From contig CAZKMA010000020.1 in the NCBI GenBank assembly GCA_964553615.1, forward strand, positions 7,258-71,257: a DNA stretch of 64,000 nucleotides, read 5' to 3'. The stretch is from DATKUC01 sp964553615. GTDB taxonomy: Bacteria > Spirochaetota > Spirochaetia > DSM-27196 > DATKUC01. A program made the translations under genes and the position numbers. Below the pieces are notes generated by a model that saw only the letters and a program-made list of their open reading frames with translations, was not told the DNA's origin and did not search any database. Positions 35,244 through 44,758 of the stretch are shown one piece after another. The stretch's first letter is position 1; each line of letters begins with the position of its first letter.

Positions 35244-36905
35244 TCAACGCACTTCGTGCTCATGTTCAAGCGTAAGTGTCGGTCGGTTGCAGACAGAATC
35301 CGGTCCATAGTACTGGATTGCGCCCGGATACGCGTAGGATGTCTTCACCGCCCACGTATCACGGAACCGCTCAAAGGTCCGGAATGGTGCGCCATCCAGC
35401 TCAACCAGGGCCTTTTTTATGACCGGCTTCAATTGGCCGTGCCGCTGTTCAAGATTCATCATCATGGTAAGGGGAATTCCGCCCGCCTGCCACTCGCTCG
35501 ACGGACGCGACAGGTTGCGGACCGATGCAAGATATCCGGTCAAACCGCTCGCAATAAGCATGAACGCGGTGTAGCCGAGTGAATAGCAGTAGTCCGCATC
35601 GAAGTTGGATGGGAATGCGCATCGACCTTCGTATCCGAAAAAGTGGCTCTGGCTGGAGAACGTACCGTTGTAGCGTCCGTTGCCCTTCATTTCCGCAAGG
35701 CGGTTTTCCACCATTTCGATGAGAAGCTTCTCCGTCTCGATTCGGGAGACCTGGACATTTCCGTGCGGATCCCGGTCCATTAACAGTTGTCGTTGAATTT
35801 CGTTTGGCAGGCTCGAGAACACGTATGAGGAATCCTTCCCGAGCTTCCTGTTCACCCATTCGGCCTGGGCTTCGAACGTGTGGAGCGTTTCGAAGTGAGT
35901 TCCGTTGGCAGCAAGAAGATCGTTGATCTCGGAGATTAGCCGTTTCATTTCAGGGACGAACTCGATGAGTCCCTCGGGGATAAGGACCACGCCGAAGTTC
36001 TCTTTGTTTACCGAGCGCTTGATAATGACTTCGGTGATCTCCTCGACTATGTTGTTGAGCGTCTGCTGCTTTTCCTCAACTTCCTCGGAGATGATGCAGA
36101 CGTTGGGGTGGGTCTGGAGTGCACACTCAAGCGCAATGTGGGATGCAGATCTTCCCATCAGCTTGATGAAGTGCCAGTATTTCTTTGCTGAGTTCGCATC
36201 CCGTTCAATATTGCCAATCAGTTCCGAATAGGTCTTGGTTGCGGTGTCGAAACCGAATGACGTCTCGATGTAGCTGTTCTTCAGATCGCCGTCTATGGTC
36301 TTCGGAACACCGATAACCTGGACGGCAGAATTCTTGCTCGCGAAAAACTCGGCCATGAGCGCGGCATTGGTGTTCGAGTCGTCGCCTCCGATGACCACGA
36401 TGGCATCCAGGGACCGCTTACCGCAAACCGCAAGGACTTTTTCGAACTGAGCCTCGGATTCGATCTTTGTCCGTCCGGAGCCGATCATGTCAAATCCGCC
36501 GGTGTTGCGGTACTCGTCGGCAAATGCCGGAGTTATCTCGATGGCCTTGTCTTCCAGAAGACCGGACGGTCCGTTCAGGAATCCGAATAGCTTCGATTTC
36601 GTATTACCCTTCCGCAGACCATCGAACAATCCGCAGATCACGTTGTGCCCTCCGGGAGCCTGTCCGCCCGAGAGAATAACACCGACGTTTCGTGCGACGG
36701 CCACCTTTGAATTGGTGCCCTTCACGAACGTCGCAATCGGTTTTCCGTAGGTCTTCTCGAATATCTGCTTCAGTTCGGTCTGATTGTCAACAGACTCCGT
36801 TGGCGAACCGAATGTGGCGCCGGTACCGTGAATATCCGCCTGGAGAATTGGCGGCAGCTTGGGGATGTATCCGTGGCGTTCTGCCTGAAGGGGGGATGTG
36901 TCCAT
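35244..36905 (-). CDS. pfp: Pyrophosphate-dependent 6-phosphofructokinase, long form
   Basis: 553 residues, the long PPi-PFK class. Interconverts fructose-6-phosphate and fructose-1,6-bisphosphate using PPi instead of ATP, making this glycolytic step reversible. GGDDSN at 173-178 (Asp instead of Gly at the ATP/PPi switch) and PKTIDGDL at 201-208 are diagnostic. ATG 36905 has AAGGAG upstream. Long PPi-PFKs are typical of spirochaetes and some other anaerobes, consistent with the taxonomic guess. Confidence 0.95.
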   Translation of the reverse strand: MDTSPLQAERHGYIPKLPPILQADIHGTGATFGSPTESVDNQTELKQIFEKTYGKPIATFVKGTNSKVAVARNVGVILSGGQAPGGHNVICGLFDGLRKGNTKSKLFGFLNGPSGLLEDKAIEITPAFADEYRNTGGFDMIGSGRTKIESEAQFEKVLAVCGKRSLDAIVVIGGDDSNTNAALMAEFFASKNSAVQVIGVPKTIDGDLKNSYIETSFGFDTATKTYSELIGNIERDANSAKKYWHFIKLMGRSASHIALECALQTHPNVCIISEEVEEKQQTLNNIVEEITEVIIKRSVNKENFGVVLIPEGLIEFVPEMKRLISEINDLLAANGTHFETLHTFEAQAEWVNRKLGKDSSYVFSSLPNEIQRQLLMDRDPHGNVQVSRIETEKLLIEMVENRLAEMKGNGRYNGTFSSQSHFFGYEGRCAFPSNFDADYCYSLGYTAFMLIASGLTGYLASVRNLSRPSSEWQAGGIPLTMMMNLEQRHGQLKPVIKKALVELDGAPFRTFERFRDTWAVKTSYAYPGAIQYYGPDSVCNRPTLTLEHEHEVR

Positions 36906-37005
36906 AGTCTTATCTCCTTGTGTATCATCGGATTGTAGCCGCGGACAGATGAAAATTCAAGGCGCGTACTGTCCAGGCATTGTGTTTCAGCTGATGCGTT
37001 CTGTT

Positions 37006-38337
37006 TCACAGGATCTCGACAGCACCTTCCTCACGGATGGAGAGCCGGGTCACACATCCGCGGCCGAAGACGGATTCCATTGACGCGACGTATGAATCCG
37101 CCCGCGAGAGCGGTACGTATGCCTGTATGGTTCCCGCAAATCCGCCACCATGGACACGGGAAGCACCATGGACGCGGACGTCCGGGTCTTCCTGGGAACC
37201 CGGCAGCGAGCCGTCCAGGAAATGTTCGGTCAGCGCAATGGCGAGGGAGATTCCCTGTTCCTGTGGATTTTTGACGGTGAAGCAGTTCTGCAGCAGTCGC
37301 CACGAGGAGCTGCCCGATTTGCGGACAAGGTGTAGGTAGCGTTCAATGTTGTCCGACCGGAGGGCGCCGATCTGGAGGGTAACGCGCTCGTTATCGGCAA
37401 AGTAGTGGAGTGCCCGGAGAATTGCGCGGTCTCCGGTGTTTTTTCGAAGCGATGCCGCCTCGGAAACAACCTGTGCGCGATCCGTCGAACGCAGGACACC
37501 GGCGCCGAGTTCGTGCGCTACCGCTCCCATCTCCGCCGGTATTGAAGCGTAGTCCGCCGTGAGATCCGCGTGGTTCCCTCCCGTATCGACAACCACGAGC
37601 GCATACCCGGCCGCTTCGAACGAGTACGTCACCTGCTCGATGACCGGTTTCTCCGGATCGGCAAAGTCTATGGCGATGATTCCGCCGTATGCGCATGCCG
37701 TCTGATCCATGAGTCCGCACGGCTTCCCGAAGTAGCGGTTCTCCGCGAACTGGCCAACCCGGGCAAGGGTTACGGGATCTGCTTTCCGGTCGTTGTACAG
37801 TGAGTTGAGAATCGAGCCAATTGCTATTTCAACGGATGCAGATGAACTCAGGCCGGAGCCCGGAAGGACGCGGCTTTCCATGCATGCGTCGAATCCGCCG
37901 ATGGAAAGGCCGCGGCCGCGAAACCCCGCAGCCACGCCACGAACGAGCGATGAGGTTGTTCCCTCTTCATCGGAAATTGGATCGAGTGTTTTGAGATCTA
38001 CGATGAACGGGGTATCCCACCCGTCCGACCAGAGCGTTGTTGCCGTGTCGTTTCTCGGCGATGCAGCAACGATGGTATCCAGGTGAACGCTTCCGGCAAG
38101 AACACGGCCGTTGTTGTGATCCGTGTGGTTGCCACCGAGCTCGGTGCGTCCCGGAGCGCTCACTATGACGATACTCCGCTCGTTGCTGAACCTTCGTTCG
38201 AACTCAGCGACGATGGAGAGATATCGCGACCGTTGGTCCTCGACGTTCGGCTTTCCGTACAGCTGTCCGAGTCGCTCATCAAGACCGCCGAGGCCGATTA
38301 TCCGTTTTGCCTCTGAAATTGGTATCATGATATTCAT
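37006..38337 (-). CDS. galK: Galactokinase
   Basis: 443 residues, GHMP kinase family: phosphorylates galactose at C1. Motifs: PGRTELGGNHTDH (galactose binding, near residue 62), the ATP loop LPGSGLSSSAS and RVHGGGFAGT near the C-terminus. It is somewhat longer than the usual ~390 residues because of an N-terminal extension of about 40 residues. Second gene of galTK: its ATG overlaps the galT stop (ATGA), and AAGGA precedes it. Confidence 0.96.
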   Translation of the reverse strand: MNIMIPISEAKRIIGLGGLDERLGQLYGKPNVEDQRSRYLSIVAEFERRFSNERSIVIVSAPGRTELGGNHTDHNNGRVLAGSVHLDTIVAASPRNDTATTLWSDGWDTPFIVDLKTLDPISDEEGTTSSLVRGVAAGFRGRGLSIGGFDACMESRVLPGSGLSSSASVEIAIGSILNSLYNDRKADPVTLARVGQFAENRYFGKPCGLMDQTACAYGGIIAIDFADPEKPVIEQVTYSFEAAGYALVVVDTGGNHADLTADYASIPAEMGAVAHELGAGVLRSTDRAQVVSEAASLRKNTGDRAILRALHYFADNERVTLQIGALRSDNIERYLHLVRKSGSSSWRLLQNCFTVKNPQEQGISLAIALTEHFLDGSLPGSQEDPDVRVHGASRVHGGGFAGTIQAYVPLSRADSYVASMESVFGRGCVTRLSIREEGAVEIL

Positions 38338-39395
38338 GGTTCCTTATTTTGATTCTCCGCCTTCAGGCGATAGTGTCTGCTATCCTGTGCGCGTAACCGT
38401 TCGGCTGCTGATTCCGCAGTTATGTCCCGCTGCGGCATTCCGAGGAGCTCGTACCCAACCATGAATTTTCTGACGGTTGCCGAGCGGAGGAGCGGCGGGA
38501 GATAACTCAGGTGCATCTGCCATTCATTGTGATCGGACCCATCGGTCGGCCGCTGGTGGATCCCCATTGAGTAGGGAAAGCTCGTGTGAAAGAGGTTGTC
38601 GTACCGCACACCGATCGCCTGCATGATCTCCGCAAGCCCGTCACGTTCCGACTGAGTAAGGAGGTCAATCGAGGGGCGGTGTGCTTTCGGCAGTATCATC
38701 ACCTCGAACGGCCAGACCGCCCAGAACGGCACGAGGGCAACAAAGTGATCATTCTGCACCACGATGCGGTCATTCTTCCTGAGTTCGGCGTCACAATATG
38801 CAACGAGGAGCGGTTTTCCGTTTGACTCAAGAAAGCTGCGCTGGTGTCGCGTCTTTTGTGCAGGGATGACCGGGACTGTTTCACTCGACCAGATCTGACA
38901 GTGAGGATGCGGATTGGAGCACCCCATCATCGCGCCCCGATTCTCGAAGATCTGTACATAACTGATCCCGTCGAGGGTGCCGATTTCCTGGTACTGTTGG
39001 ATCCACGTGTCGACTACGGGACGGATCTCGGCGTTGGACATGAGAGACAGTGTCAGATCGTGGCGGGGTGAGAAGCACATGACCTTACACAGGCCGCGTT
39101 CATTTGCAGCAACGAAAAGCCCATCCTCGTTCATCTCGCCGGAATCCGTTTCCTGCACGAGCGCTGAGAAATCATTTACGAATACGTACGTACCTTCATA
39201 ATCCGGGTTCTGTGCACCACCGGCGCGTCCGTTTCCCGGGCAGAGGTAGCAGTCCGGGTCGTACTCAGGAAGCCGTTCGTCCGCGCGCTCTTCGGTCTGG
39301 CCTTGCCACGGTCGTTGCGTGCGTTGTGGGGACACGAGAACCCATTCGCCGGTCAGTGGATTGTACCGGCGATGCGGTGATCCGGTGTTCAGCAT
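38334..39395 (-). CDS. galT: Galactose-1-phosphate uridylyltransferase
   Basis: 353 residues. Transfers UMP from UDP-glucose to galactose-1-phosphate. The active-site NPHPHCQIW has the nucleophilic H165 in HPH (163-165); zinc ligands include C49/C52 (CYLC). Start ATG 39395 with AGAGGA upstream; the frame is open for 26 more codons but overlaps the divergent manA promoter. First of the galTK pair; no galE is in the window, and UDP-glucose could come from the UGPase gene at 56.3-57.9 kb. Confidence 0.96.
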   Translation of the reverse strand: MLNTGSPHRRYNPLTGEWVLVSPQRTQRPWQGQTEERADERLPEYDPDCYLCPGNGRAGGAQNPDYEGTYVFVNDFSALVQETDSGEMNEDGLFVAANERGLCKVMCFSPRHDLTLSLMSNAEIRPVVDTWIQQYQEIGTLDGISYVQIFENRGAMMGCSNPHPHCQIWSSETVPVIPAQKTRHQRSFLESNGKPLLVAYCDAELRKNDRIVVQNDHFVALVPFWAVWPFEVMILPKAHRPSIDLLTQSERDGLAEIMQAIGVRYDNLFHTSFPYSMGIHQRPTDGSDHNEWQMHLSYLPPLLRSATVRKFMVGYELLGMPQRDITAESAAERLRAQDSRHYRLKAENQNKEP

Positions 39396-39456
39396 GGTAA
39401 TCCTCTTTCCGCTCAGGTTATCATGGATAGATCCGAGGGAAAAGACGGACCCTTCG

Positions 39457-39485
39457 TTGACTGGCCGGTACAAAGCTCATACACT
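39457..39485 (+). promoter_or_regulatory. manA promoter with little or no leader
   Basis: TTGACT (39457-39462), 17-bp spacer, TACACT (39480-39485), then 6 nt to ATG 39492. No ribosome-binding site. Confidence 0.5.
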
Positions 39486-39491
39486 CAATTC

Positions 39492-40790
39492 ATGTCACTG
39501 TATCTGATGTCAAATACCATTCAATACTATGACTGGGGCTCGACCACTGCAATTCCTGAACTTCTGGGGTTTTCTCCGGCGGCAGAGGGCGACGTGCCCA
39601 GGCCGGTGGCAGAGCTCTGGATGGGTGCCCACCCGAAGTCTCCATCACGCGTTCAAGTGAACGGGACCGAAGTATCGCTGCTCGACCTCATAACGGAAGA
39701 TCCCGTGAGGATGCTCGGGGAAACCGTGTACCGTGCCTACGGCACCGCGCTTCCCTACCTGTTCAAGGTTCTGGCCGCGGAGAAAGCGCTCTCAATTCAG
39801 TCGCATCCGGACGAGAAGCAGGCGCAGGAGGGGTTTGCGCGGGAAAACAGCGCTGGAATTCCGGTCGATGCTCCGCAGCGTAACTACCGGGATCCAAACC
39901 ACAAGCCTGAGCTCATGTGTGCGCTTACACCGTTCTGGGGACTTCGGGGATTCCGGCCGATCGGACATATTCTTGAGGACTTTCGCGCAATAAATGATCC
40001 ATCAGCGCGCTCGCTTCTGCGGATGCTTTCTGCTCGTTCGGACGAAACGGGATTACGCGAGTTTTTTTCCCACCTGATGTCAATCGACGGATCCGACCGC
40101 GAACAGCTTGTGCGGAGCGTGGTGGAATATTCCGAAACCCGGTGGCTCGGCTATCGCGCTCGCGGCGTCCCGGATCCTCGATCATCCGCTTCCGGTATTC
40201 CGGCTATTTCCGAATCCTCGGGAGGACCGGAACGATTCTTCTGGATAACCGCTATAGCGGCGGATTTCCCCGGCGACATCGGCATTCTCGGGCCGCTCTA
40301 CTTGAACACGGTCCGGCTTGCGCCGGGAGAGGGAATGTATCTGCCTGCCGGCGTGCTCCATGCGTATCTGCACGGCACCGGAATCGAGCTGATGGCAAAC
40401 TCCGACAATGTGCTGCGTGGCGGCTGCACGTCGAAACACATTGACCTTCCGGAGCTTCAAAAGACGGTGCAGTTCGTTCCTGATCCCCCCAGCATACTCC
40501 TCCCCGAAGGTGAACCTCCCGCCTCCTATCGTTCGGGCGCACGCGAGTTCCGCCTCTCGGTGGCACATCTCGGCGGCGCGGCTGCGGGCATCAGACTTGG
40601 CGGGGGTACTCCGCGAATCGTTCTCTGCACTGACGGTGCCTGTACGATACGGGAAGAGGGAGGCGCGAATGTGCTGGATCTGCACCGGGGTCAATCGGCA
40701 TTCCTCGGCGCGGACTCGACCGAAATCCGCATTGATGGGGACGGGCGCGCATTTATAGCCGGCGTCATGCAGGAGGCGGCGGACGCATGA
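39492..40790 (+). CDS. manA: Mannose-6-phosphate isomerase, class I
   Basis: About 432 residues. Interconverts mannose-6-phosphate and fructose-6-phosphate. Zinc site motifs: QSHPDE, HKPELM and the YLPAGVLHAYLHGTGIELMANSDNVLRGG block. Starts possible at ATG 39492 or 39507; the frame is open further upstream but has no support. Divergent from galT. Its stop overlaps the next ATG (ATGA at 40787). Confidence 0.95.
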   Translation: MSLYLMSNTIQYYDWGSTTAIPELLGFSPAAEGDVPRPVAELWMGAHPKSPSRVQVNGTEVSLLDLITEDPVRMLGETVYRAYGTALPYLFKVLAAEKALSIQSHPDEKQAQEGFARENSAGIPVDAPQRNYRDPNHKPELMCALTPFWGLRGFRPIGHILEDFRAINDPSARSLLRMLSARSDETGLREFFSHLMSIDGSDREQLVRSVVEYSETRWLGYRARGVPDPRSSASGIPAISESSGGPERFFWITAIAADFPGDIGILGPLYLNTVRLAPGEGMYLPAGVLHAYLHGTGIELMANSDNVLRGGCTSKHIDLPELQKTVQFVPDPPSILLPEGEPPASYRSGAREFRLSVAHLGGAAAGIRLGGGTPRIVLCTDGACTIREEGGANVLDLHRGQSAFLGADSTEIRIDGDGRAFIAGVMQEAADA

Positions 40791-41314
40791 ACGACCTGGA
40801 CCGGGAAGAGGGGCGGAAGTCCCTGCGAATCTGGGTGGATGCGGATTCCTGCCCGCTGCGCATACGTGAGATTGTCTGCCGGGCTGCGGATCGTACCGGC
40901 ATAGACGCGATATTTGTTGCTAACCGCAAGATTCCTCTTCCGTCAACACCGCGCGCGAGCATGGTTGTGGTTGCAGCGGGGGAGGGAGTCGCCGACGCGT
41001 ACATTGTAGCGCACGCTGCGGCGGGCGACATTGCCGTAACGCGCGATATTCCTCATGCGGCATCGCTTGTCGAAAACGGAGTGGTAGCACTGAACGACCG
41101 GGGAACCATCTTCACGCCGGAGAACATCCGGGAACGCCTTTCGGTGCGGGATTTCATGTACGACCTGCGGACGAACGGACTGACCGTGAAGGAGAAGAAC
41201 AGCTTCGGCCAGAAAGAGATTGCACTTTTCGCTCAGGCATTCGACCGGACCCTGACCGCACAATTGCGACGTTCTGAAGGGTCCGGTTCTGCCGATCGCC
41301 CCGGGGGCAATTGA
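40787..41314 (+). CDS. YaiI/YqxD (DUF188) family protein
   Basis: 175 residues, conserved bacterial family of unknown biochemical role with a PIN-like core: IWVDADSCP at the N-terminus, VTRDIPHAA and the C-terminal GQKEIALFAQAFDRTL. Cytoplasmic, no membrane segments. Translationally coupled to manA, a pairing without evident meaning. Confidence 0.88.
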   Translation: MNDLDREEGRKSLRIWVDADSCPLRIREIVCRAADRTGIDAIFVANRKIPLPSTPRASMVVVAAGEGVADAYIVAHAAAGDIAVTRDIPHAASLVENGVVALNDRGTIFTPENIRERLSVRDFMYDLRTNGLTVKEKNSFGQKEIALFAQAFDRTLTAQLRRSEGSGSADRPGGN

Positions 41315-41414
41315 CGTATTTGCATGGATGGGGATAGTAATACGTAATCCTGTCATTACCTTTCAACGATTCGGCCGGACAGGACACAATCCACGTTCAG
41401 TGAGGAGAGTATCT

Positions 41415-42056
41415 ATGAGTCACGTATTCGATGTGGTCGAGCGCGCGAGGCTGGTGCCGGTGGTGAAGATTGATGACGCTGCGGACGCGGCTCCGCTGGC
41501 GAAAGCACTGCTTGCCGGTGGTCTTCCGATCGCCGAAATAACGTTCCGGACGGCCGCGGCCGCGGCGGCAATTGCAGCCGTGTCGAAAGAGGTGCCGGAA
41601 GTGCTCGTTGGCGCGGGAACCGTGCTCACGGTGGATCAGGTCAAGAGTGCCGTGGATGCGGGCGCTCGTTTCATTGTTGCACCGGGGTTCAACCCGAAGG
41701 TGGTGAGTCATTGCATTTCCCACGACATTCCCGTTCTTCCCGGCATCAATTCACCGACGCAGGTGGAAATGGCTCTGGACTTTGGGTTGAACATTTTGAA
41801 GTTCTTTCCCGCGGAGCCTTCCGGCGGCATCAAAATGCTTTCGGCGCTTGCAGGACCGTATGTCGGGGTTCGGTACGTTCCCACCGGCGGCGTTGGACCG
41901 GAGAATCTCATATCCTATCTCAAGCTGAAGTGCGTAGTTGCCTGCGGCGGAAGCTGGATGGTCAAGAGTGATCTCATCTCAGCAGGTAAGTTCGATGATA
42001 TTTCGCGACTCACCCGGGAAGCGGTAGATCTTGCAGGAACGGCCACCGGGGCGTGA
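41415..42056 (+). CDS. eda: KDPG/KHG aldolase
   Basis: 213 residues, class I aldolase cleaving 2-keto-3-deoxy-6-phosphogluconate to pyruvate and glyceraldehyde-3-phosphate. Catalytic E41 (IAEITFR) and Schiff-base K129 (ILKFFPAE) are present, with the substrate loop at TGGVGPEN. Start ATG 41415 with GAGGAG. It sits 22 bp before an SDR gene, forming a small hexonate unit. It would serve the ketodeoxygluconate branch of uronate breakdown. Confidence 0.94.
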   Translation: MSHVFDVVERARLVPVVKIDDAADAAPLAKALLAGGLPIAEITFRTAAAAAAIAAVSKEVPEVLVGAGTVLTVDQVKSAVDAGARFIVAPGFNPKVVSHCISHDIPVLPGINSPTQVEMALDFGLNILKFFPAEPSGGIKMLSALAGPYVGVRYVPTGGVGPENLISYLKLKCVVACGGSWMVKSDLISAGKFDDISRLTREAVDLAGTATGA

Positions 42057-42078
42057 AGCGCATGGCAGGAGCAGCACC

Positions 42079-42873
42079 ATGGATATGAACCTGAAAGGAA
42101 AGGTTGCCGCAATTACCGGTGGCAGCGTTGGAATCGGTCTTGCCGTTGCGGAAGCGCTTGCACGGGAAGGCGTGTCGCTTGCCCTGTGCGCACGGAACAG
42201 GGACCGGGTGGAAACGGAAGCTGCGCGCATATCGACCGAGTATGGGGTCAGGGCTATCGGAATACAGGTGGACGTAAGCAAGGCAGCGGAGATCGAACAG
42301 TTTGCCACAGAGGTCGGGCGCGAGTTCGGTCACCTCGATATTCTCATTAACAATGCGGGTACCGGTAGTTCGGAAACCATCATGGAAGCGGAGGATTCGC
42401 GGTGGCAGTACTACTGGGATCTGCACGTCATGGCGGCTATCCGGATGTCGCGGAGCATGGTACCGCTCATGAAGAAGCAGGGCGGAGGAGTCATTCTCAA
42501 CACCGCTTCCATCTGTGCAAAGCAGCCGCTTGGTTACGAGCCGATCTATAACACCACAAAAGCGGCGCTTCTCATGTTCGGAAAATGTCTCTCGAATGAA
42601 CTCATCCCATTCAACATCCGCGTCAACACGATCAACCCGGGACTCATCCTGACGCCGGATTGGAAGAAAACCGCGAAAATTCTCACAGACGGAACGGATC
42701 AAACAGTGGAGGGCTATCTCGACGGAATTGCCCGGGACAATGCGCCGATTGGACGGTTCGGGACGCCGGAGGAGCTTGCTCATTTCTACGTCTTTCTCTG
42801 TTCCGATCGCGCGAGCTACAGCGTAGGATCCACCTACTACGTGGACGGCGGTTGGCTCAAGACGATAGACTGA
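42079..42873 (+). CDS. Short-chain dehydrogenase/reductase
   Basis: 264 residues, classical SDR: cofactor loop TGGSVGIG (13-20), NNAG at 91-94, S144, Y157 and K161 (YNTTK). Location next to the KDPG aldolase suggests a sugar acid or ketodeoxyuronate substrate, similar to KduD or gluconate 5-dehydrogenase, but the sequence does not fix it. AGGAG precedes the ATG. Confidence 0.88.
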   Translation: MDMNLKGKVAAITGGSVGIGLAVAEALAREGVSLALCARNRDRVETEAARISTEYGVRAIGIQVDVSKAAEIEQFATEVGREFGHLDILINNAGTGSSETIMEAEDSRWQYYWDLHVMAAIRMSRSMVPLMKKQGGGVILNTASICAKQPLGYEPIYNTTKAALLMFGKCLSNELIPFNIRVNTINPGLILTPDWKKTAKILTDGTDQTVEGYLDGIARDNAPIGRFGTPEELAHFYVFLCSDRASYSVGSTYYVDGGWLKTID

Positions 42874-42896
42874 CAGGGCTCACTGGGCTGATATGG

Positions 42897-42922
42897 CCGC
42901 AGACTAGAAGTCTGCGGTCTTT
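42897..42922 (+). terminator. Terminator of the eda-SDR unit, inside the end of asnS
   Basis: CCGCAGACT (42897-42905), loop AGA, AGTCTGCGG (42909-42917), then TCTTT. It overlaps the stop and last codons of convergent asnS. Confidence 0.8.
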
Positions 42923-44289
42923 ACCGCACGGGGAAACGGGATTACGTCGCGGATATTCTGCATTCCGGTCACATACTGGATGAGTCGCTCGAAGCCCAGC
43001 CCGAATCCCGAATGCGGCACCGTTCCGAACCGTCGGAGGTCGAGATACCACCAGTACGCCTCCTCCTTCAGCCCGAGCTCACGTATGCGCGATTCGAGCC
43101 TGCCGAGGTCCTCTTCGCGCTGACTGCCTCCAATAATTTCTCCCAGACGCGGGACCAGTATATCCATTGCGCGAACCGTTTTCCCGTCATCGTTTTGCTT
43201 CATATAGAATGCTTTGATCTCTTTCGGATAGTCGGTCACTATAACCGGGCCCTTGTATACCTTCTCCGTGAGAAACTTTTCATGTTCCGACTGGAGGTCT
43301 GAACCCCAGGCGACCGGGAAATCGAAATGTTCACCCGACGTTTCGAGTTCCTTCATGGCCTCGGTGTAGCTCACGCGGAAAAACGGCTTTTCGATGACTG
43401 CGCGAAGGCTGTCAAGAATTCCCGGTTCGATACGCTGGTCGAAGAAAGCCATATCCTCAGGACAGGTGCGCAGGACTTCACCGAGGACGAACTTTATGAA
43501 AGATTCGGCAACATCCATATTGCAGTGGATGTCGCAGAAGGCCATTTCCGGTTCTATCATCCAGAACTCGGCAAGGTGACGGGTGGTGTTGGAGTTTTCC
43601 GCACGGAATGTGGGACCGAAGGTGTAGACCCGCTCGAGCGCACATGCGTATATTTCGGCGTTCAGCTGTCCACTGACGGTGAGAAATGCAGGCTTCCCGA
43701 AGAAGTCCGCCGAATAATCAACGGGTCCGGATGACGCGACTTTTCCGAGATCCAGTGTAGTCACCTGGAACATCTCGCCGGCGCCCTCTGCATCGCTTGC
43801 CGTAATGATGGGGGTGTGGACGTATGAATACCCGCGCTCCTGAAAGAAGCGGTGAATTGCGAAGCTCGCCGCGTTTCGCACGCGTGCCACTGCCCCGAAC
43901 GTGTTGGTCCGCGGTCGCAGATGCGCAATCTCCCGCAGAAACTCGAAGGAGTGGCGTTTCTTCTGAAGTGGATACGTGTCCGACGGTGCCTCGCCGATGA
44001 CATGGAAATGTGCCGCAGACAACTCGACCCGCTGGTTTCCGCCGGGAGACGGGACTACCGTGCCGGTAACTTCGACGCTCGCGCCGGTCTGCAGACGGTC
44101 CAGGTTCGCACCCGGATCCACCTGTTGTTTGTCTACGATCACCTGGAGATTCTGCAGGCTCGAGCCGTCGTTGAGCTCGAAAAAGCATACGTTCTTGGTG
44201 TCTCGCTTTGTACGTACCCACCCTGAAATGGTGATTTCGGCGTTCCCGGCTTCCAGGCCGAGGACGTCCTTGACTCGTTGTGTGTTCAT
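42904..44289 (-). CDS. asnS: Asparaginyl-tRNA synthetase
   Basis: 461 residues, class IIb. N-terminal OB-fold anticodon-binding domain (VKDVLGLEAGNAEITISGWVRTKR) and the class II catalytic core with motif 2 FRAENSNTTRHLAEFWMIEPE and motif 3 GFGLGFERLIQYVTG. The last distinguishes AsnRS from AspRS by lacking the bacterial insertion domain. Start ATG 44289 with GTGGAG. Presence of AsnRS means Asn-tRNA can be made directly rather than only by the amidotransferase route. Confidence 0.97.
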   Translation of the reverse strand: MNTQRVKDVLGLEAGNAEITISGWVRTKRDTKNVCFFELNDGSSLQNLQVIVDKQQVDPGANLDRLQTGASVEVTGTVVPSPGGNQRVELSAAHFHVIGEAPSDTYPLQKKRHSFEFLREIAHLRPRTNTFGAVARVRNAASFAIHRFFQERGYSYVHTPIITASDAEGAGEMFQVTTLDLGKVASSGPVDYSADFFGKPAFLTVSGQLNAEIYACALERVYTFGPTFRAENSNTTRHLAEFWMIEPEMAFCDIHCNMDVAESFIKFVLGEVLRTCPEDMAFFDQRIEPGILDSLRAVIEKPFFRVSYTEAMKELETSGEHFDFPVAWGSDLQSEHEKFLTEKVYKGPVIVTDYPKEIKAFYMKQNDDGKTVRAMDILVPRLGEIIGGSQREEDLGRLESRIRELGLKEEAYWWYLDLRRFGTVPHSGFGLGFERLIQYVTGMQNIRDVIPFPRAVKTADF

Positions 44290-44407
44290 TATTGCTCCAC
44301 CCCTGGATCTCATATGATTAGCACGGGAACGGGCGCCTCGTCAAACCTCGTATCGATCGATATGCTGTACGGGAGTCCATTCGGGCAGACAAATGGAAGG
44401 AGCGGTT

Positions 44408-44758
44408 GTGAATATTCAGATCATCGGAACACGAAAGAACAGCGACACACGCGCAGCGGAACGGTTCTTTCGCGATCGAGGGATCGCGTACCAGTTTGTT
44501 GATCTCAATCAGCGTGGCCTGAGCGCCGGCGAGCTCTCGAACATTGTGGCGGCACTGGGTACGGAAGATCTCATTGATCCAGCGTCGAAGAGCTACAAGA
44601 AGCGTGGCCTGGCATACATGGAGTTCGATCCCCTGGAGGAGATCGGAGAAGACCCCTCCCTCATGCGCCAGCCGGTGGTTCGTGAGGGGCGACGCGCGAG
44701 TGTGGGCGTGCGGGAGGATGTGTGGATGCAGTGGATTTCCGACGGGAAAGCGCCATGA
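44408..44758 (+). CDS. ArsC/Spx-like thioredoxin-fold protein without cysteines
   Basis: 116 residues. Fold pattern of the ArsC/YffB/Spx group (IQIIGTRKNSDTRAAERFFRDRGIAY at the N-terminus), but the catalytic Cys position in GTxKC is Asn11, and the whole protein contains no cysteine. It cannot be a thiol arsenate reductase. GTG 44408 is chosen because AAGGAG lies 5 nt upstream; ATG 44393 has no such site. The stop overlaps the arginine deiminase ATG (ATGA). Confidence 0.82.
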   Translation: MNIQIIGTRKNSDTRAAERFFRDRGIAYQFVDLNQRGLSAGELSNIVAALGTEDLIDPASKSYKKRGLAYMEFDPLEEIGEDPSLMRQPVVREGRRASVGVREDVWMQWISDGKAP

